Shown one piece after another: positions 1-8,719 of a stretch of 64,000 bases of DNA. The number at the start of each line of letters is the position of its first letter. The stretch's first letter is position 1. The notes beneath the pieces were generated by a model, which searched no databases, was not told the DNA's origin, and saw only the letters and a program-made list of their open reading frames with translations. Source of the DNA: CAVXEH01 sp963805305 (GTDB lineage: Bacteria > Chloroflexota > Limnocylindria > QHBO01); assembly GCA_963805305.1 (NCBI GenBank), contig CAWDTM010000002.1, positions 1 through 64,000 of the forward strand, read 5' to 3'. A program made the position numbers and the translations under genes.

Positions 1-2
1 CC

Positions 3-1139
3 ATTGCCCCGCAGTGCCTGCACTGCGGCGGCCCCATCCCGGAGGGCGCGGGTCGCCCCCGTGGCCTGGATCGGCAGGGGCTCGAGGACCGGATCAGGCT
101 CCGACGCAGCGGCGAGAACCCCTTCCATCGCGGCTCCGGGGACTGGCCGGCGACTGATCCCGTCGGCAGGACTCCGTTCGTCCCGGAACCGGCCGACGCG
201 CTGACCCGTCGCGAAGCCGAGGCACCCGACGAGCCGGCACCCCGGGTCGACCACCTGGCCGAGGTTCAGCCGGCCCCGACCCCGGGATGGCCCGCCGCCG
301 AGCCGGGGGTGGAGCCGGAGCGGCCCGCGGAAGCGGCGCTGCCTCCAGCCGCCATCGCCGCCGGTCGCTATGCCGACGAGCCCCACAGCAGTGAGCGATA
401 CGACGACCTCGCGGTCGACGAGCGAGACGCCACAGATCGGTACGAACCTGCCGATCCCGGCCGGAGCCGCGACATCGGCGTCTACGGCGCCGGTGGCGAT
501 GACGGAGGGGACGGCTACGACGGATACGACGGGGATGAGCCCCGGCGCTCCGGAGGGTTCGCCATCCTGGGATTCATGATCCTGGGGATCGCCGCACTCC
601 TGGGCGGGGTGTTCTTCTTCGCCGTGCTCAACTCGAGCCCGGGCACGGCCGCCTCGAGCGCATCACCCACACCGACCTCGAGCGCCACGGACCAGGGAAC
701 GCCGACCGACAGCGGCGGCGCGTCGCCATCGGCCTCCACGGACTCGTCGCAGAGCGCGACCGAATCTCCCACCGAGGTACCCTCCGCCGTCCCGGCGGAT
801 TTCACCGCCCAGGCCCAGCCGTGCGCCACGAAGGACATGGACTTCCACGGCTGCAAGAGTGACGGCAGCACGCTCACCGGCAGCAAGGTCTGGATCTGGG
901 TCGGCTTCCGAAACGCGCGCGCCAGCGACGTGATGGGCGTGACGATCCTCCGGCACGCAGATGGCTCGTCGGTCGGGGATGGGTCCCTGGAGCTGACCAA
1001 CATCGGCTGCACCGCGGACAAGCCCTGCACGGGCTACATCCAGATGCCGTTCAGCCAGCTCGCCGCCGGCGAGTACGACATCTCCGTCACCCTCAACGGC
1101 CAGCAGGTCGCCACGAGCGCCTTCTCGGTGACCGGCTAG
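3..1139 (+). CDS. Zinc-ribbon membrane-anchored protein, 5'-truncated by window edge
   Basis: The reading frame is open from the first bases of the window, so the true start lies upstream. The visible N-terminus carries a CLHCGG knuckle, which looks like half of a zinc ribbon. An acidic, Pro/Glu-rich cytoplasmic linker follows, then one transmembrane helix (GFMILGIAALLGGVFFFAVL, about nt 565-625). Next comes a Ser/Thr/Pro-rich spacer and a C-terminal extracytoplasmic domain of about 100 residues with four cysteines, probably a beta sandwich. A GTG at 309 could give a shorter product, but it would drop the CxxC motif. Zinc ribbon plus one helix plus exported domain is common in bacterial surface or sensor proteins; I cannot assign a function. 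The gene converges on the ureohydrolase with 10 bp between stops. Confidence 0.7.
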   Translation: MAPQCLHCGGPIPEGAGRPRGLDRQGLEDRIRLRRSGENPFHRGSGDWPATDPVGRTPFVPEPADALTRREAEAPDEPAPRVDHLAEVQPAPTPGWPAAEPGVEPERPAEAALPPAAIAAGRYADEPHSSERYDDLAVDERDATDRYEPADPGRSRDIGVYGAGGDDGGDGYDGYDGDEPRRSGGFAILGFMILGIAALLGGVFFFAVLNSSPGTAASSASPTPTSSATDQGTPTDSGGASPSASTDSSQSATESPTEVPSAVPADFTAQAQPCATKDMDFHGCKSDGSTLTGSKVWIWVGFRNARASDVMGVTILRHADGSSVGDGSLELTNIGCTADKPCTGYIQMPFSQLAAGEYDISVTLNGQQVATSAFSVTG

Positions 1140-1149
1140 CCGCGCGTTC

Positions 1150-2217
1150 CTAGAGCCGGGTCGGGTTCGGGTCCCGGCCGGCCGCGCGCCTTCGCGCCGC
1201 GAGCGCGCTGAGGGCCTCCATCACGCAACGGTGGGCCGCTGCGGCGGTGACATCGGCGTGGTCGTAGGGCGGCGAGACCTCGACGACGTCCATGCCCGCC
1301 AGGTCGACGGCACCGACAACCTGCCGAATCGCCCGCAGCAGCTCGCGGGTCAACATCCCGCCGGGCTCCGGCGTCCCCGTCCCGGGCGCCATGCCCGGGT
1401 CGATGACGTCGATGTCGACCGAGAGGTAGATCAGGTCCGGTCCATCCAGCGCCTCTGCGATCGCGTCGGCGATCACCGCCTCCGCGCCGCGCTCCTCGAT
1501 CTCGGTCATGAGATGCCAGCGCATCTCGTGCTCGCGCATCCAGGCGAACGTCTCCGGCGGCGGCCAGTAGCCGCGCAGGCCGACCTGGACGAAGTTGCGT
1601 CCGGCGACGGCGCCCGACTCGATGAGGCGGCGCATGGGGGTGCCGTGCGAGGCGAGGACGCCCCAGGTGGTGTTCGCCGCATCGGCATGTGCGTCGAAGT
1701 GGACGACGCCAAGGCGGCGCGGGGCCACGTGGCGTGCCACGGCGCTCGCCGAGGGAAAGGTGATGGAGTGATCGCCCCCCAGGACGATGGGAATGGCACC
1801 CGACTCGGTCACCTCGGCGATCTTGCGCCCGATGACCTCGTGCCCCCGCGCCAGGTTTGCCGGGGTGACCGGCGCGTCACCGGCATCCACGCAGTCGAGC
1901 CAGTCGAAGGGCTGGATGTCGAGCTGCAGGGAGTTCAGGCTTCCCGCGTGGTACGTGGCGGTCCGGATCGCGCGCGGCCCGAAGCGACAGCCCGGCCGGT
2001 GGCTCACGGCGTCGTCGAACGGGGCACCCACGATCGCCACGTCCGGGTGCCGTTCCGCAAGGTCCGCGGCGTTGCTCACCAGCGGGAGCTTCTGGAACGT
2101 GGTGCTGCCCATGTATGCGGGCAGGTCGAAGTCGTGGTAGGCCGTGTATGGATCGTCGTGGGGCGACGGCGGCCGCTCGTCGTTCTGCCCACGGCCACGG
2201 CGCATCTCGTCGGTCAT
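1150..2217 (-). CDS. speB: Agmatinase/arginase-family ureohydrolase
   Basis: This is a manganese-dependent ureohydrolase, most likely agmatinase (agmatine to putrescine and urea). The metal-binding motifs are all present: GGDHS at about residues 147-151, FDAHAD at 174-179, SVDIDVIDPG at 266-275, and a late DVVEVSPPYD segment. At 355 residues it is somewhat longer than the usual 300-320 because of a charged N-terminal extension. The ATG at 2217 has a weak purine-rich stretch upstream. Other family members (guanidinobutyrase, formiminoglutamase, arginase) share these motifs, so the family call is firm and the substrate is not. It is transcribed divergently from the DUF2203-psuKG operon. Confidence 0.85.
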   Translation of the reverse strand: MTDEMRRGRGQNDERPPSPHDDPYTAYHDFDLPAYMGSTTFQKLPLVSNAADLAERHPDVAIVGAPFDDAVSHRPGCRFGPRAIRTATYHAGSLNSLQLDIQPFDWLDCVDAGDAPVTPANLARGHEVIGRKIAEVTESGAIPIVLGGDHSITFPSASAVARHVAPRRLGVVHFDAHADAANTTWGVLASHGTPMRRLIESGAVAGRNFVQVGLRGYWPPPETFAWMREHEMRWHLMTEIEERGAEAVIADAIAEALDGPDLIYLSVDIDVIDPGMAPGTGTPEPGGMLTRELLRAIRQVVGAVDLAGMDVVEVSPPYDHADVTAAAAHRCVMEALSALAARRRAAGRDPNPTRL

Positions 2218-2351
2218 GGTGCGGGAGCACCCTCACGATGGATCCCGGGGGCGCCGTCGCGGTGCGGAGCAGGCCTGGCCGGTATGCGTCGAACTTGATG
2301 CTAGCAAAGGGTGTCGCCGCGGTCGAGGTGCCGCTACCATCGAGGGTGCCC

Positions 2352-2753
2352 ATGCCCGAGGAACCCAGCTACACCCTCGACGAGGCCCGCGTGCTCATTC
2401 CGCAGGTGCGCGCCGTCCTCCTGCAGCTCGCGATCGAGAAGCGACGCTTCGACGATGCCCTCGGTGCGTTGCACGCCGAGCACGCCGCCCACGCCACGGC
2501 CGGATCCAACGGGTCTCACGCGGACGTCGAGGAGCGCGAGGCCGCGCTGGCCCAGGTCGGCGAGGGAATCAAGGGCCTCCTGGCATTGCTCGAATCGCTT
2601 GGGGTCCAGGTGCGCGACCTCGACAGCGGCCTGGTCGACATTCCGACGCGGCGCGATGGTGTCCGCGCCTGGCTCTGCTGGCGGCTGTCCGACCCGGAGC
2701 TTGGCTTCTGGCACTCGACGAGCGAAGGGTTCGCGAACCGCAGGCCTTGGTGA
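2352..2753 (+). CDS. DUF2203 family protein
   Basis: A 133-residue soluble protein matching DUF2203: it opens YTLDEARVLIPQVRAVL, has a central helical charged region, and ends with the family signature (DLDSGLVDIPTRRDG, LCWRLSDPELGFWHS, a terminal GFANRRPW). The function is unknown. I chose the ATG at 2352, preceded by GAGGG; an in-frame GTG at 2346 is an alternative. The stop codon overlaps the GTG start of the following sugar kinase (GTGA), so the two are probably translationally coupled. This makes it the first gene of an operon with psuK and psuG. A TACCAT hexamer at 2335-2340 may be its -10 box. Confidence 0.8.
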   Translation: MPEEPSYTLDEARVLIPQVRAVLLQLAIEKRRFDDALGALHAEHAAHATAGSNGSHADVEEREAALAQVGEGIKGLLALLESLGVQVRDLDSGLVDIPTRRDGVRAWLCWRLSDPELGFWHSTSEGFANRRPW

Positions 2754-3694
2754 GCCGCGTGCCGTCGATCTGCGTGGTCGGTGACAGCAGCCTGGACGTC
2801 AGCACGGATGTGGCCGGGCCGATCATCCTCGGTGGGGATCACGCTGCCTCCATCGTCCTGGCGGCCGGCGGGCAGGGCGCCAACGTCGCCGTGCGCCTCG
2901 CGCGTTGCGGGCTGCCCGTCCGCCTGGTGACCGCGCTCGCGAATGACCCCGCAGGGGACTGGCTTGGGCGGCAGCTCGGGACGGAGGGGGTCGAGGTGCT
3001 CGCCATGAACGCCTCCGCCAGCACCGTGGTCGTGATCCTGGTCGGTGCCGGTGAGCGCACCATGCTCAGCGATCGCGCGCCGCTCGCCATGGAGGGCGAT
3101 GCGCTGCCGGCGGCCATCGAGGCCGCCGGCTGGATCCACTGCTCGGGCTACGTGCTGCGCGACGCGAGGGAGGCGGAGCCGCTCGTCCGGGTGCTCGAGA
3201 ACCGCCCGGCCGATCGTCACGTGAGCATTGGCGGGGGCTCGGCCTCCGATGGGCGCGTGGCAGGCGAGCTCGCATCGGCGATCGGGCGCATCCGTCCGGA
3301 CCTGCTGGTCATGGGCCTCGAGGAGGCTCGCTGGCTGGTCGACGACCAGGCCGCGAGTCCGGAGTCCTGCGCCCGGAGCCTCGCGCGACGCACCCCGATC
3401 GCGGTGGTCACCGCGGGCCCGGACGGCGCTGATCTCGCCCAGGAGGCCGGTACGTTCTTCCACGTCGCCGCACCCGCCGATCGTGCCGCCGTGGTCGACG
3501 CCACCGGGGCGGGCGACGCCTTCGCGGCCGGCCTCGTCGCCGCCCTGTACGCGGCGACGTGGCCGCCGACGGCGGAGCTGCTCCGCTATGGGCTCGAAGC
3601 CGCGTCTGACGCCGGCTCGCGGGCGGCGCGGGTGCGCGGCGGCCAGGGCCCGATCGCCGGCGAGCGCAGACCCGCTCCCGCGGTGCGACGGTGA
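2750..3694 (+). CDS. psuK: PfkB-family carbohydrate kinase, probable pseudouridine kinase
   Basis: A ribokinase/PfkB-fold kinase of 314 residues. It has the N-terminal ICVVGDSSLD strand, the GGQGANVAVRLARCG substrate-binding segment, and the C-terminal PfkB signature DATGAGDAFAAGL, whose second aspartate is the catalytic base. The family alone does not fix the substrate. The next gene, overlapping by 4 bp, is a pseudouridine-5'-phosphate glycosidase, and in other bacteria the kinase paired with it phosphorylates pseudouridine. I therefore infer PsuK. The GTG at 2750 overlaps the upstream stop; a second in-frame GTG at 2759 would give MPSICVVGD and is equally plausible. Confidence 0.75.
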   Translation: MSRVPSICVVGDSSLDVSTDVAGPIILGGDHAASIVLAAGGQGANVAVRLARCGLPVRLVTALANDPAGDWLGRQLGTEGVEVLAMNASASTVVVILVGAGERTMLSDRAPLAMEGDALPAAIEAAGWIHCSGYVLRDAREAEPLVRVLENRPADRHVSIGGGSASDGRVAGELASAIGRIRPDLLVMGLEEARWLVDDQAASPESCARSLARRTPIAVVTAGPDGADLAQEAGTFFHVAAPADRAAVVDATGAGDAFAAGLVAALYAATWPPTAELLRYGLEAASDAGSRAARVRGGQGPIAGERRPAPAVRR

Positions 3695-4620
3695 GCGGCT
3701 CCGCGCTCCTGCGCATCTCCGAGGAGGTACGCAATGCGCTGGACGAAGGGCGACCCGTCGTTGCCCTCGAGTCGAGCCTCATTGCGCAGGGGCTGCCCGC
3801 TCCGCACAACCTCGAGACGGCCCGAGCGGCCGAGGCCGCCATTCGCGACGAGGGAGCGGTCCCGGCGACGACCGCGGTCTACGCCGGGCGACTCCTGGTG
3901 GGGATTCCGGACCGCGTCATGGAGCGCCTGGCAGATCCCGCAGCCGGCGCAGCCAAGGGAGCCTCCCGCGACCTGGGTCCGCTGCTTGCCGCGGGGCGCC
4001 TGGCGTCGACGACGGTCAGCGCGACGATGCGGATCGCGCACTGGGCGGGCATCGAGCTGTTCGCGACGGGCGGCATCGGCGGGGTGCACCGCGGTGCCTC
4101 CGAGAGCTTCGATGTCTCCTCGGACATCGACGAGCTGGCCGCCACCCCGGTCGCGGTGGTGTGCTGCGGGGTGAAGTCGATCCTCGACCTCTCCGCGACA
4201 CTCGAGCTCCTCGAGACCCGACGGGTGCCGCTGGTCGGGATCGGCGTGACAGAGCTGCCTGCCTTTTATGCCGCCGCCTCGGGGCTGCCCGTCCCGCACA
4301 GCGTCGCTGATCCGATCGCCGCCGCCGCCGTGGTGGACGCCCACCTGGCCATGCCCGGCTGCGGCGGCATGCTCCTGGTCCAGCCGCCGCCGGCCGCGGT
4401 GGCGCTTGACGCCGCCGACGTGGAGCGCTGGATCGCGGAGGGCCTGGATGCGGCGCGCGCTCGCGGTGTCCGTGGCGGCGCGGTCACCCCCTTCGTCCTG
4501 TCGGCGGTGGCGAACGCCTCCGGCGGACGGACCCTCGCAGCCAACATCGGCCTGATCGTGAACAATGCGCGCACCGCCGCACGAATCGCCGTGGCACGGG
4601 GGCACCGCCCGGCACGCTGA
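3691..4620 (+). CDS. psuG: Pseudouridine-5'-phosphate glycosidase
   Basis: PsuG cleaves the C-glycosidic bond of pseudouridine 5'-phosphate, giving uracil and ribose 5-phosphate. The 309-residue length is normal. Family landmarks are VALESSLIAQGLP at the N-terminus, GAVPATTAVYAG, KGASRDLGPLLA with the active-site lysine region, TGGIGGVHRG, SSDIDELAATPVAVVCCGVKS and LPAFYAAASG. It starts with a GTG overlapping the psuK stop (GTGA), so the pair is coupled. Kinase plus glycosidase form a complete pathway for salvage of pseudouridine released from RNA turnover. No pseudouridine transporter is visible nearby. Confidence 0.92.
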   Translation: MSGSALLRISEEVRNALDEGRPVVALESSLIAQGLPAPHNLETARAAEAAIRDEGAVPATTAVYAGRLLVGIPDRVMERLADPAAGAAKGASRDLGPLLAAGRLASTTVSATMRIAHWAGIELFATGGIGGVHRGASESFDVSSDIDELAATPVAVVCCGVKSILDLSATLELLETRRVPLVGIGVTELPAFYAAASGLPVPHSVADPIAAAAVVDAHLAMPGCGGMLLVQPPPAAVALDAADVERWIAEGLDAARARGVRGGAVTPFVLSAVANASGGRTLAANIGLIVNNARTAARIAVARGHRPAR

Positions 4621-4682
4621 ACGGGCCATCGGCGGTGTATCCTGCCCCGGAATCGGCAGCTCGGTTCCGAGGGAGGCTCCTG

Positions 4683-5201
4683 ATGCGCATCTACGAGGGC
4701 AGCCCGCGACAGGACTGGGAAGAGGTGCTGCGCGCCATCGGCTCCTTCGCCGATCGCGAACATCTCAAGGAGCTCCTCTTCCTCGAGCTGGAGGATGGGT
4801 TCCTGCTCCAGGGCCTGACGGTCCCGGACGCGGGCGCGTGGTCGGAATCCACTGGCCAGCTCGCCAAGCGAACCTATGAGCTGCTCGACGACCAGGTCGG
4901 ACAGCTCATCGAGGAGGCAGCCGCGCATCGCGGGATGGCCTCCGACCCGCATCCACACGTCGAGATCACGAACTTCTACGAGCAGGCCATGCGGGTCATG
5001 GGTGGATGGCTGGACAGCCAGCGACCGCGGGACCTGTTCTTCTTCGAGCAGGACGGGTCGTTCGTGGTTCGGATGCTCACCGCCACGCCGGCCCGGACCG
5101 GGCACCAGCTCGCCGAGTTCACGAAGGACGAGATCTTGGCTATGATCGAGGCTGCACCGCAACAGCGACAGCCCGCGTCGGAGGCCGGCGCGCAACCCTA
5201 G
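4683..5201 (+). CDS. Hypothetical protein, two-part acidic sequence
   Basis: A 172-residue soluble protein that I do not recognise. The ATG at 4683 is preceded by a good GGAGG-type ribosome binding site (GAGGGAGGCTCCTG), so the longer reading from 4635 is less likely. The sequence appears to contain two similar halves: each has an FFE/FLELEDG-like strand followed by a TGxxLAxxT helix (residues about 30-70 and 115-155). That suggests an internal duplication. No signal peptide or membrane helix. A TATCCT at 4638-4643 may be the -10 box. It is followed 12 bp later by a small membrane protein. Confidence 0.6.
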   Translation: MRIYEGSPRQDWEEVLRAIGSFADREHLKELLFLELEDGFLLQGLTVPDAGAWSESTGQLAKRTYELLDDQVGQLIEEAAAHRGMASDPHPHVEITNFYEQAMRVMGGWLDSQRPRDLFFFEQDGSFVVRMLTATPARTGHQLAEFTKDEILAMIEAAPQQRQPASEAGAQP

Positions 5202-5213
5202 GGGAGGCGGTCC

Positions 5214-5366
5214 ATGAAGGCAATCAAGGTCCTGCTCATCGGTATCGGCGCGCTCCTGGCCGCCATGATCGTCATCCCGCTCACGATCCTGGCGGGACTC
5301 TTCGTCTGGCTCAAGCTGACCGAAGAGAGCGACGACGAGGCGCTCGAGATCGACGACACGGTCTGA
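5214..5366 (+). CDS. Small single-span membrane protein (50 aa)
   Basis: A 50-codon gene beginning ATG at 5214 with a clear ribosome binding site (GGGGAGGCGG). It encodes a short basic start (MKAIKVLL), one long hydrophobic helix of about 26 residues, and an acidic tail (TEESDDEALEIDDTV). It lies 12 bp downstream of the preceding hypothetical gene and is followed by a hairpin terminator, so it is probably the last gene of that unit. It could be a small regulatory or complex-stabilising membrane peptide; nothing in the sequence says which. Confidence 0.6.
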   Translation: MKAIKVLLIGIGALLAAMIVIPLTILAGLFVWLKLTEESDDEALEIDDTV

Positions 5367-5404
5367 GGCGCCGTCCGGGGACGGAGCATCCAGGCACAAC
5401 TTGA

Positions 5405-5426
5405 CGGGCGCCCACGCGGGCGCCCG
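5405..5426. terminator. Bidirectional hairpin between convergent genes
   Basis: A perfect 9-bp inverted repeat, CGGGCGCCC at 5405-5413 and GGGCGCCCG at 5418-5426, with a 4-nt loop. It lies between the small membrane protein gene and the convergent UbiA gene. A short T-rich stretch (TTCGTC) follows on the plus side. It can serve both strands; the weak T tract leaves room for Rho dependence. Confidence 0.55.
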
Positions 5427-5430
5427 TTCG

Positions 5431-6264
5431 TCATCCTCCTCCGGTCGCCAGCGCCCACGCTGCCGTCCAGCTGACCGCCGCCACCAACATGCCCCGCCAC
5501 AGGGGATCGTCACCGCGCACCCCCTGGGCCACCGCCAGCAGGCCAACCCCGCCGAGGATCGCGCTCGCTGCGGTAAGCCGTCCGCCGGCGCCAAGGATGC
5601 TTCCCACCGCCGCGCCGACACCGAGGGCGAGCAGCATTGCCAGGGCCCGGGCCCGTGGACGCCCGAGCACCTGCGCCAGGCTCCGGGACCCGCCGGCCGC
5701 ATCGGCGTCCCAGTCGCGAAGGGTGTTCGCGAGGTGGGCCGCCACGGCGAAGGGTGCCACGAGCGGGACCGCCGGCAGGACGCGATCCGGCGGCATGCCG
5801 ACGCCGGCGGCAACCCAGAGCGGCAGCAGGCCGAAGCTGACGAGGTACGGCGCCGGCGACAGCGCCGTTCTCGAGAGCCCCAGGTTGTAGGCTGCGGCGC
5901 TGGCGAGTGCCAGCAGGCCCAGGCCGGTCGCCGCGAGCCCGAGGGGCAGCGAGGTCGCCGCCTGGAGGAGCGCGCCGGCCGTGCCGATCCCGAGGGCTGT
6001 CGAACGGGAGATCTCGCCCGAGGGGATCGGCTTCTCGGGGCGGGCGATCCGGTCGCGCCGGTGGTCGGCCCAGTCGTTCAGCGCGCCCGTCGCGATCTGG
6101 GACCCGAGCACCGACGCGGTGATCAGCGCGATCCGCCACGGAGCGACATCTCCGGCCTGGACCGAGATGATGGCTCCCAGCGCGAGGGCCAGGCTGACGA
6201 CTGCCAGCGTGGGCGCCGGGTGGACGAGGCGAATCGCCGGTGCCAGGCCGCTACGCCGCCGCAT
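5431..6264 (-). CDS. UbiA-family prenyltransferase
   Basis: An integral membrane prenyltransferase of 277 residues with eight or nine predicted helices. The first Asp-rich motif is NDWADHRRDRIARPEKPIPSG, where the NDxxD residues bind Mg-diphosphate. The second is NTLRDWDADAAGGSRS in the later loop. I start it at the ATG at 6264 (MRRRSGLAPAIRL); the longer frame upstream lies inside the MFS gene. The upstream MFS stop is 1 bp away, so the two are co-transcribed. The aromatic acceptor (naphthoate, benzoate, homogentisate or a lipid) cannot be told from sequence; quinone synthesis is a reasonable guess given the nearby quinol oxidase. Confidence 0.8.
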   Translation of the reverse strand: MRRRSGLAPAIRLVHPAPTLAVVSLALALGAIISVQAGDVAPWRIALITASVLGSQIATGALNDWADHRRDRIARPEKPIPSGEISRSTALGIGTAGALLQAATSLPLGLAATGLGLLALASAAAYNLGLSRTALSPAPYLVSFGLLPLWVAAGVGMPPDRVLPAVPLVAPFAVAAHLANTLRDWDADAAGGSRSLAQVLGRPRARALAMLLALGVGAAVGSILGAGGRLTAASAILGGVGLLAVAQGVRGDDPLWRGMLVAAVSWTAAWALATGGG

Positions 6265-6265
6265 G

Positions 6266-7615
6266 TCAGTGCGCCGATGGCGACGGCGCCTGCTCGCGGG
6301 TCGGTCCGGGCTCCGGCACGTGGCCGATGCACCAGGCACCAATGGCGAACTCAGCAGCCGCCACCACGAAGATGGCGCGATAGCCGAGGCCGAAGGAGAC
6401 CCCGTTGACGAGGTCCGCCACCGGCCCCGCGATGGCCACCGCCAGCAGGGCGGCACCGGCCGTCGCCGTGTTCGAGACGCCCAGGTAGCGACCGGCCTGG
6501 TCGCCGGGCACGATGTCGGCCATCAGCGCCCAATCCGCCGAGAGGAACGCTCCGAGCGCGATCCCGAACGGCACCGCCACGGGAAAGAGGGCGATGTAGC
6601 CCGGAGCCGCCGCGAACGAGAGGGCACCGACCGCGCCGACGAGTGCGCTGGCCGCCACGACCCGCACGCGGCCGTACCGCGCCGTGAGGGTTCCCCCCGG
6701 GACTGCGGCGATGAGCGCGGCGACGGCCACCGTGGCCGCGATGGGAGCTACCAGTGGCCCCGCCGAGTCGCCCAGCTGCAGCGTGTCCTGGAGGTAGAAC
6801 AGGATGAACGGCTGTAGCGTGCCCGCGGCCATCAGGATCGCGAGGCGCGAGGCGAGGAGCCACAGGAACTCGCGCCGATCGAGGAGGTCGCGCCCCCACA
6901 CGCCGGCGAGCGTCGCGCGCGCCGTCCCCATCCAGGTTGCCCTGCGGTCGCGGCCGCCGGCGTTTCGTTCCGGGCCGGGGGCGTCGTGCGCGTCCGGCTC
7001 CCGAATCCGCAGCACGGTCGTCGCCGCGCCCAGCGCGACGCTGCCGGCTGCGAAGACGATCGCCGGCGTCGTGGCCCCGTTGGCGACCGCGATCCCCGCG
7101 ACGGCCGCGCCGACGATCTGGCCGCCGAGTTGTGCCGCGCCCATCAGTCCCGACGCGGTTCCGCGCCGGCCGGGAGCCACGAGGTCGGGGAGCAGCCCCT
7201 GGTAGGGGCCCTGCGCCGTGTTGGATGCCAGCTCGACCCCGACCATGATCAGCAGGATCGACCAGTATCCCGGTGCAACGGCCAGGGAGAGCAGCGCGAG
7301 GACCTGGAGGACGACACCAGCCACGATCCAGGGGCGGCGCCGGCCCCAGCGCGTGCGCAGCCGGTCGCTCAGCGCACCCGCGACCGGCTGGATGCCAATG
7401 GCCACGATCGCCTGCGCCGCGGCGATGAGCGCCACCGCGCTGCTCTTCACGCCCGGCGCCACCCGTTCATCGACGAGGCTGGGCAGGACGACCGTGGTGA
7501 GCGCCCCCCACGTGACCGACAGTCCCAGCCAGTACGCGACGAGCGGGACAAGCGGCGGCGTGCCCGCCTTCGCAGCCGGTGCCTGCTCGGGCCGTGGGGC
7601 ATGCCGATCGGCCAT
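6266..7615 (-). CDS. MFS transporter, GPH/SLC45-like
   Basis: A 12-helix major facilitator of 449 residues. The loop between helices 2 and 3 carries GALSDRLRTRWGRRRPWIVAG, the form of the MFS signature found in the glycoside-pentoside-hexuronide/SLC45-type carriers. I start it at the ATG at 7615 (MADRHAPRPEQ). An N-terminal cytoplasmic segment of about 25 residues precedes helix 1. It is transcribed with the UbiA prenyltransferase downstream (1-bp spacing). The substrate is unknown; sugar or small-metabolite transport is the family norm. Confidence 0.78.
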   Translation of the reverse strand: MADRHAPRPEQAPAAKAGTPPLVPLVAYWLGLSVTWGALTTVVLPSLVDERVAPGVKSSAVALIAAAQAIVAIGIQPVAGALSDRLRTRWGRRRPWIVAGVVLQVLALLSLAVAPGYWSILLIMVGVELASNTAQGPYQGLLPDLVAPGRRGTASGLMGAAQLGGQIVGAAVAGIAVANGATTPAIVFAAGSVALGAATTVLRIREPDAHDAPGPERNAGGRDRRATWMGTARATLAGVWGRDLLDRREFLWLLASRLAILMAAGTLQPFILFYLQDTLQLGDSAGPLVAPIAATVAVAALIAAVPGGTLTARYGRVRVVAASALVGAVGALSFAAAPGYIALFPVAVPFGIALGAFLSADWALMADIVPGDQAGRYLGVSNTATAGAALLAVAIAGPVADLVNGVSFGLGYRAIFVVAAAEFAIGAWCIGHVPEPGPTREQAPSPSAH

Positions 7616-7696
7616 CGCGGCATGATAGGCGCGCCGCCATGCGCGGCCGGCCCCTGTCACCGCGCGGCGATCACGGACCGATTGGCCCGGGAACGC

Positions 7697-8719
7697 TCAG
7701 TAGCCCTCGTCCGCCTCCGGCCCGACCGGGCCCCAGAACTGCCGGTAGATGAAGACCGTGTAGCCGAGGACCAGGGGCATGCCGATCAGGGCGATCACGA
7801 GCATCACCGTGAGCGACAGGTCCGAGGACGCGGCGTTGGCCACGGTGAGCCCGCTCGCGCCGCCACGACCCGGGACCAGGCTCGGGTAGAGACCAAGGCC
7901 CAGGATCCCGACGAGCGCGGCGATCGCCGCCGACGAGGTCATGAACGCCGTGGCTGCCCGCCGGGCCAGGACGGCGGCCCCGGTCGCCGCCGCCGCGACG
8001 ACGAACAGGACCGGCACGGACCAGGCCAGCGGCGACCGGAAGTTGTCCCAGAGGTGTCCCGCGTCGACCCGCGCGTACACGGTGACCGCCAGCCAGAGGG
8101 CGATGAACACGGGCCACGCGCCCGTCGCGACGCGCCAGGCGCGTCCGCGCAGCACGCCCTCGGTGCGGATCGTCAGCCACAGGGCCCCCTGCAGCGTGAA
8201 CATCGCGACCGCTGTGAGGCCCACCAGTAGGGAGAACGGGTTGAGGAGCCCGAACAGGCCGCCCGTGTACTGGACATCGGCGTTGAAGGGCAGGCCGTGC
8301 GCAACGTTGCCGATCGCCACGCCGAGAAGCAGGGCCGGCAGCAACGAGCCGAGGAAGAAGGCGACGTCCCATGCGCCGCGCCAGCCGACGTCGGGCAGGT
8401 GGTGGCGAAACTCGAGCGCTACCGCGCGCAGGATGAGGGCGACCAGCAGCAGGATCAGGGCGAGGTAGAACCCGGAGAAGACGGTCGCATACACGACCGG
8501 GAACGCCGCGAAGAGGGCACCCCCCATGGTCAGCAGCCACACCTCGTTCCCGTCCCAGACCGGACCGATGGCGCGCATGAGCACGGATCGTTCCTCGTCT
8601 GTTCGGGCGATCGCGAGATGGAGGATGCCCACGCCAAGGTCGAAGCCGTCCAGGATGGCGTAGCCCACCAGCAGAACGCCGACCAGGATGAACCAGATCG
8701 TCGGCAGGTCCGGCATCAC
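7697..8719 (-). CDS. cydB: Cytochrome bd quinol oxidase subunit II
   Basis: Subunit II of the cytochrome bd terminal oxidase, an eight- or nine-helix membrane protein of 340 residues. Family marks are the N-terminal IWFILVGVLLVGYAILDGFDLGVGIL, GPVWDGNEVWLLTMGGALFAAFP and the C-terminal LGYTVFIYRQFWG. It overlaps the cydA stop by 4 bp (ATGA), so the two subunits are coupled. CydB shares the complex with CydA and has no haem ligands of its own in most members. No cydX or cydDC gene is visible in the adjacent sequence. Confidence 0.93.
   Translation of the reverse strand: MMPDLPTIWFILVGVLLVGYAILDGFDLGVGILHLAIARTDEERSVLMRAIGPVWDGNEVWLLTMGGALFAAFPVVYATVFSGFYLALILLLVALILRAVALEFRHHLPDVGWRGAWDVAFFLGSLLPALLLGVAIGNVAHGLPFNADVQYTGGLFGLLNPFSLLVGLTAVAMFTLQGALWLTIRTEGVLRGRAWRVATGAWPVFIALWLAVTVYARVDAGHLWDNFRSPLAWSVPVLFVVAAAATGAAVLARRAATAFMTSSAAIAALVGILGLGLYPSLVPGRGGASGLTVANAASSDLSLTVMLVIALIGMPLVLGYTVFIYRQFWGPVGPEADEGY

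Noticed and set aside
5431..6408. Several long plus-strand frames opposite the UbiA, MFS and cyd genes
   Set aside because: They are Arg/Ala/Gly-rich antisense readings typical of high-GC DNA and lack start sites or domains.
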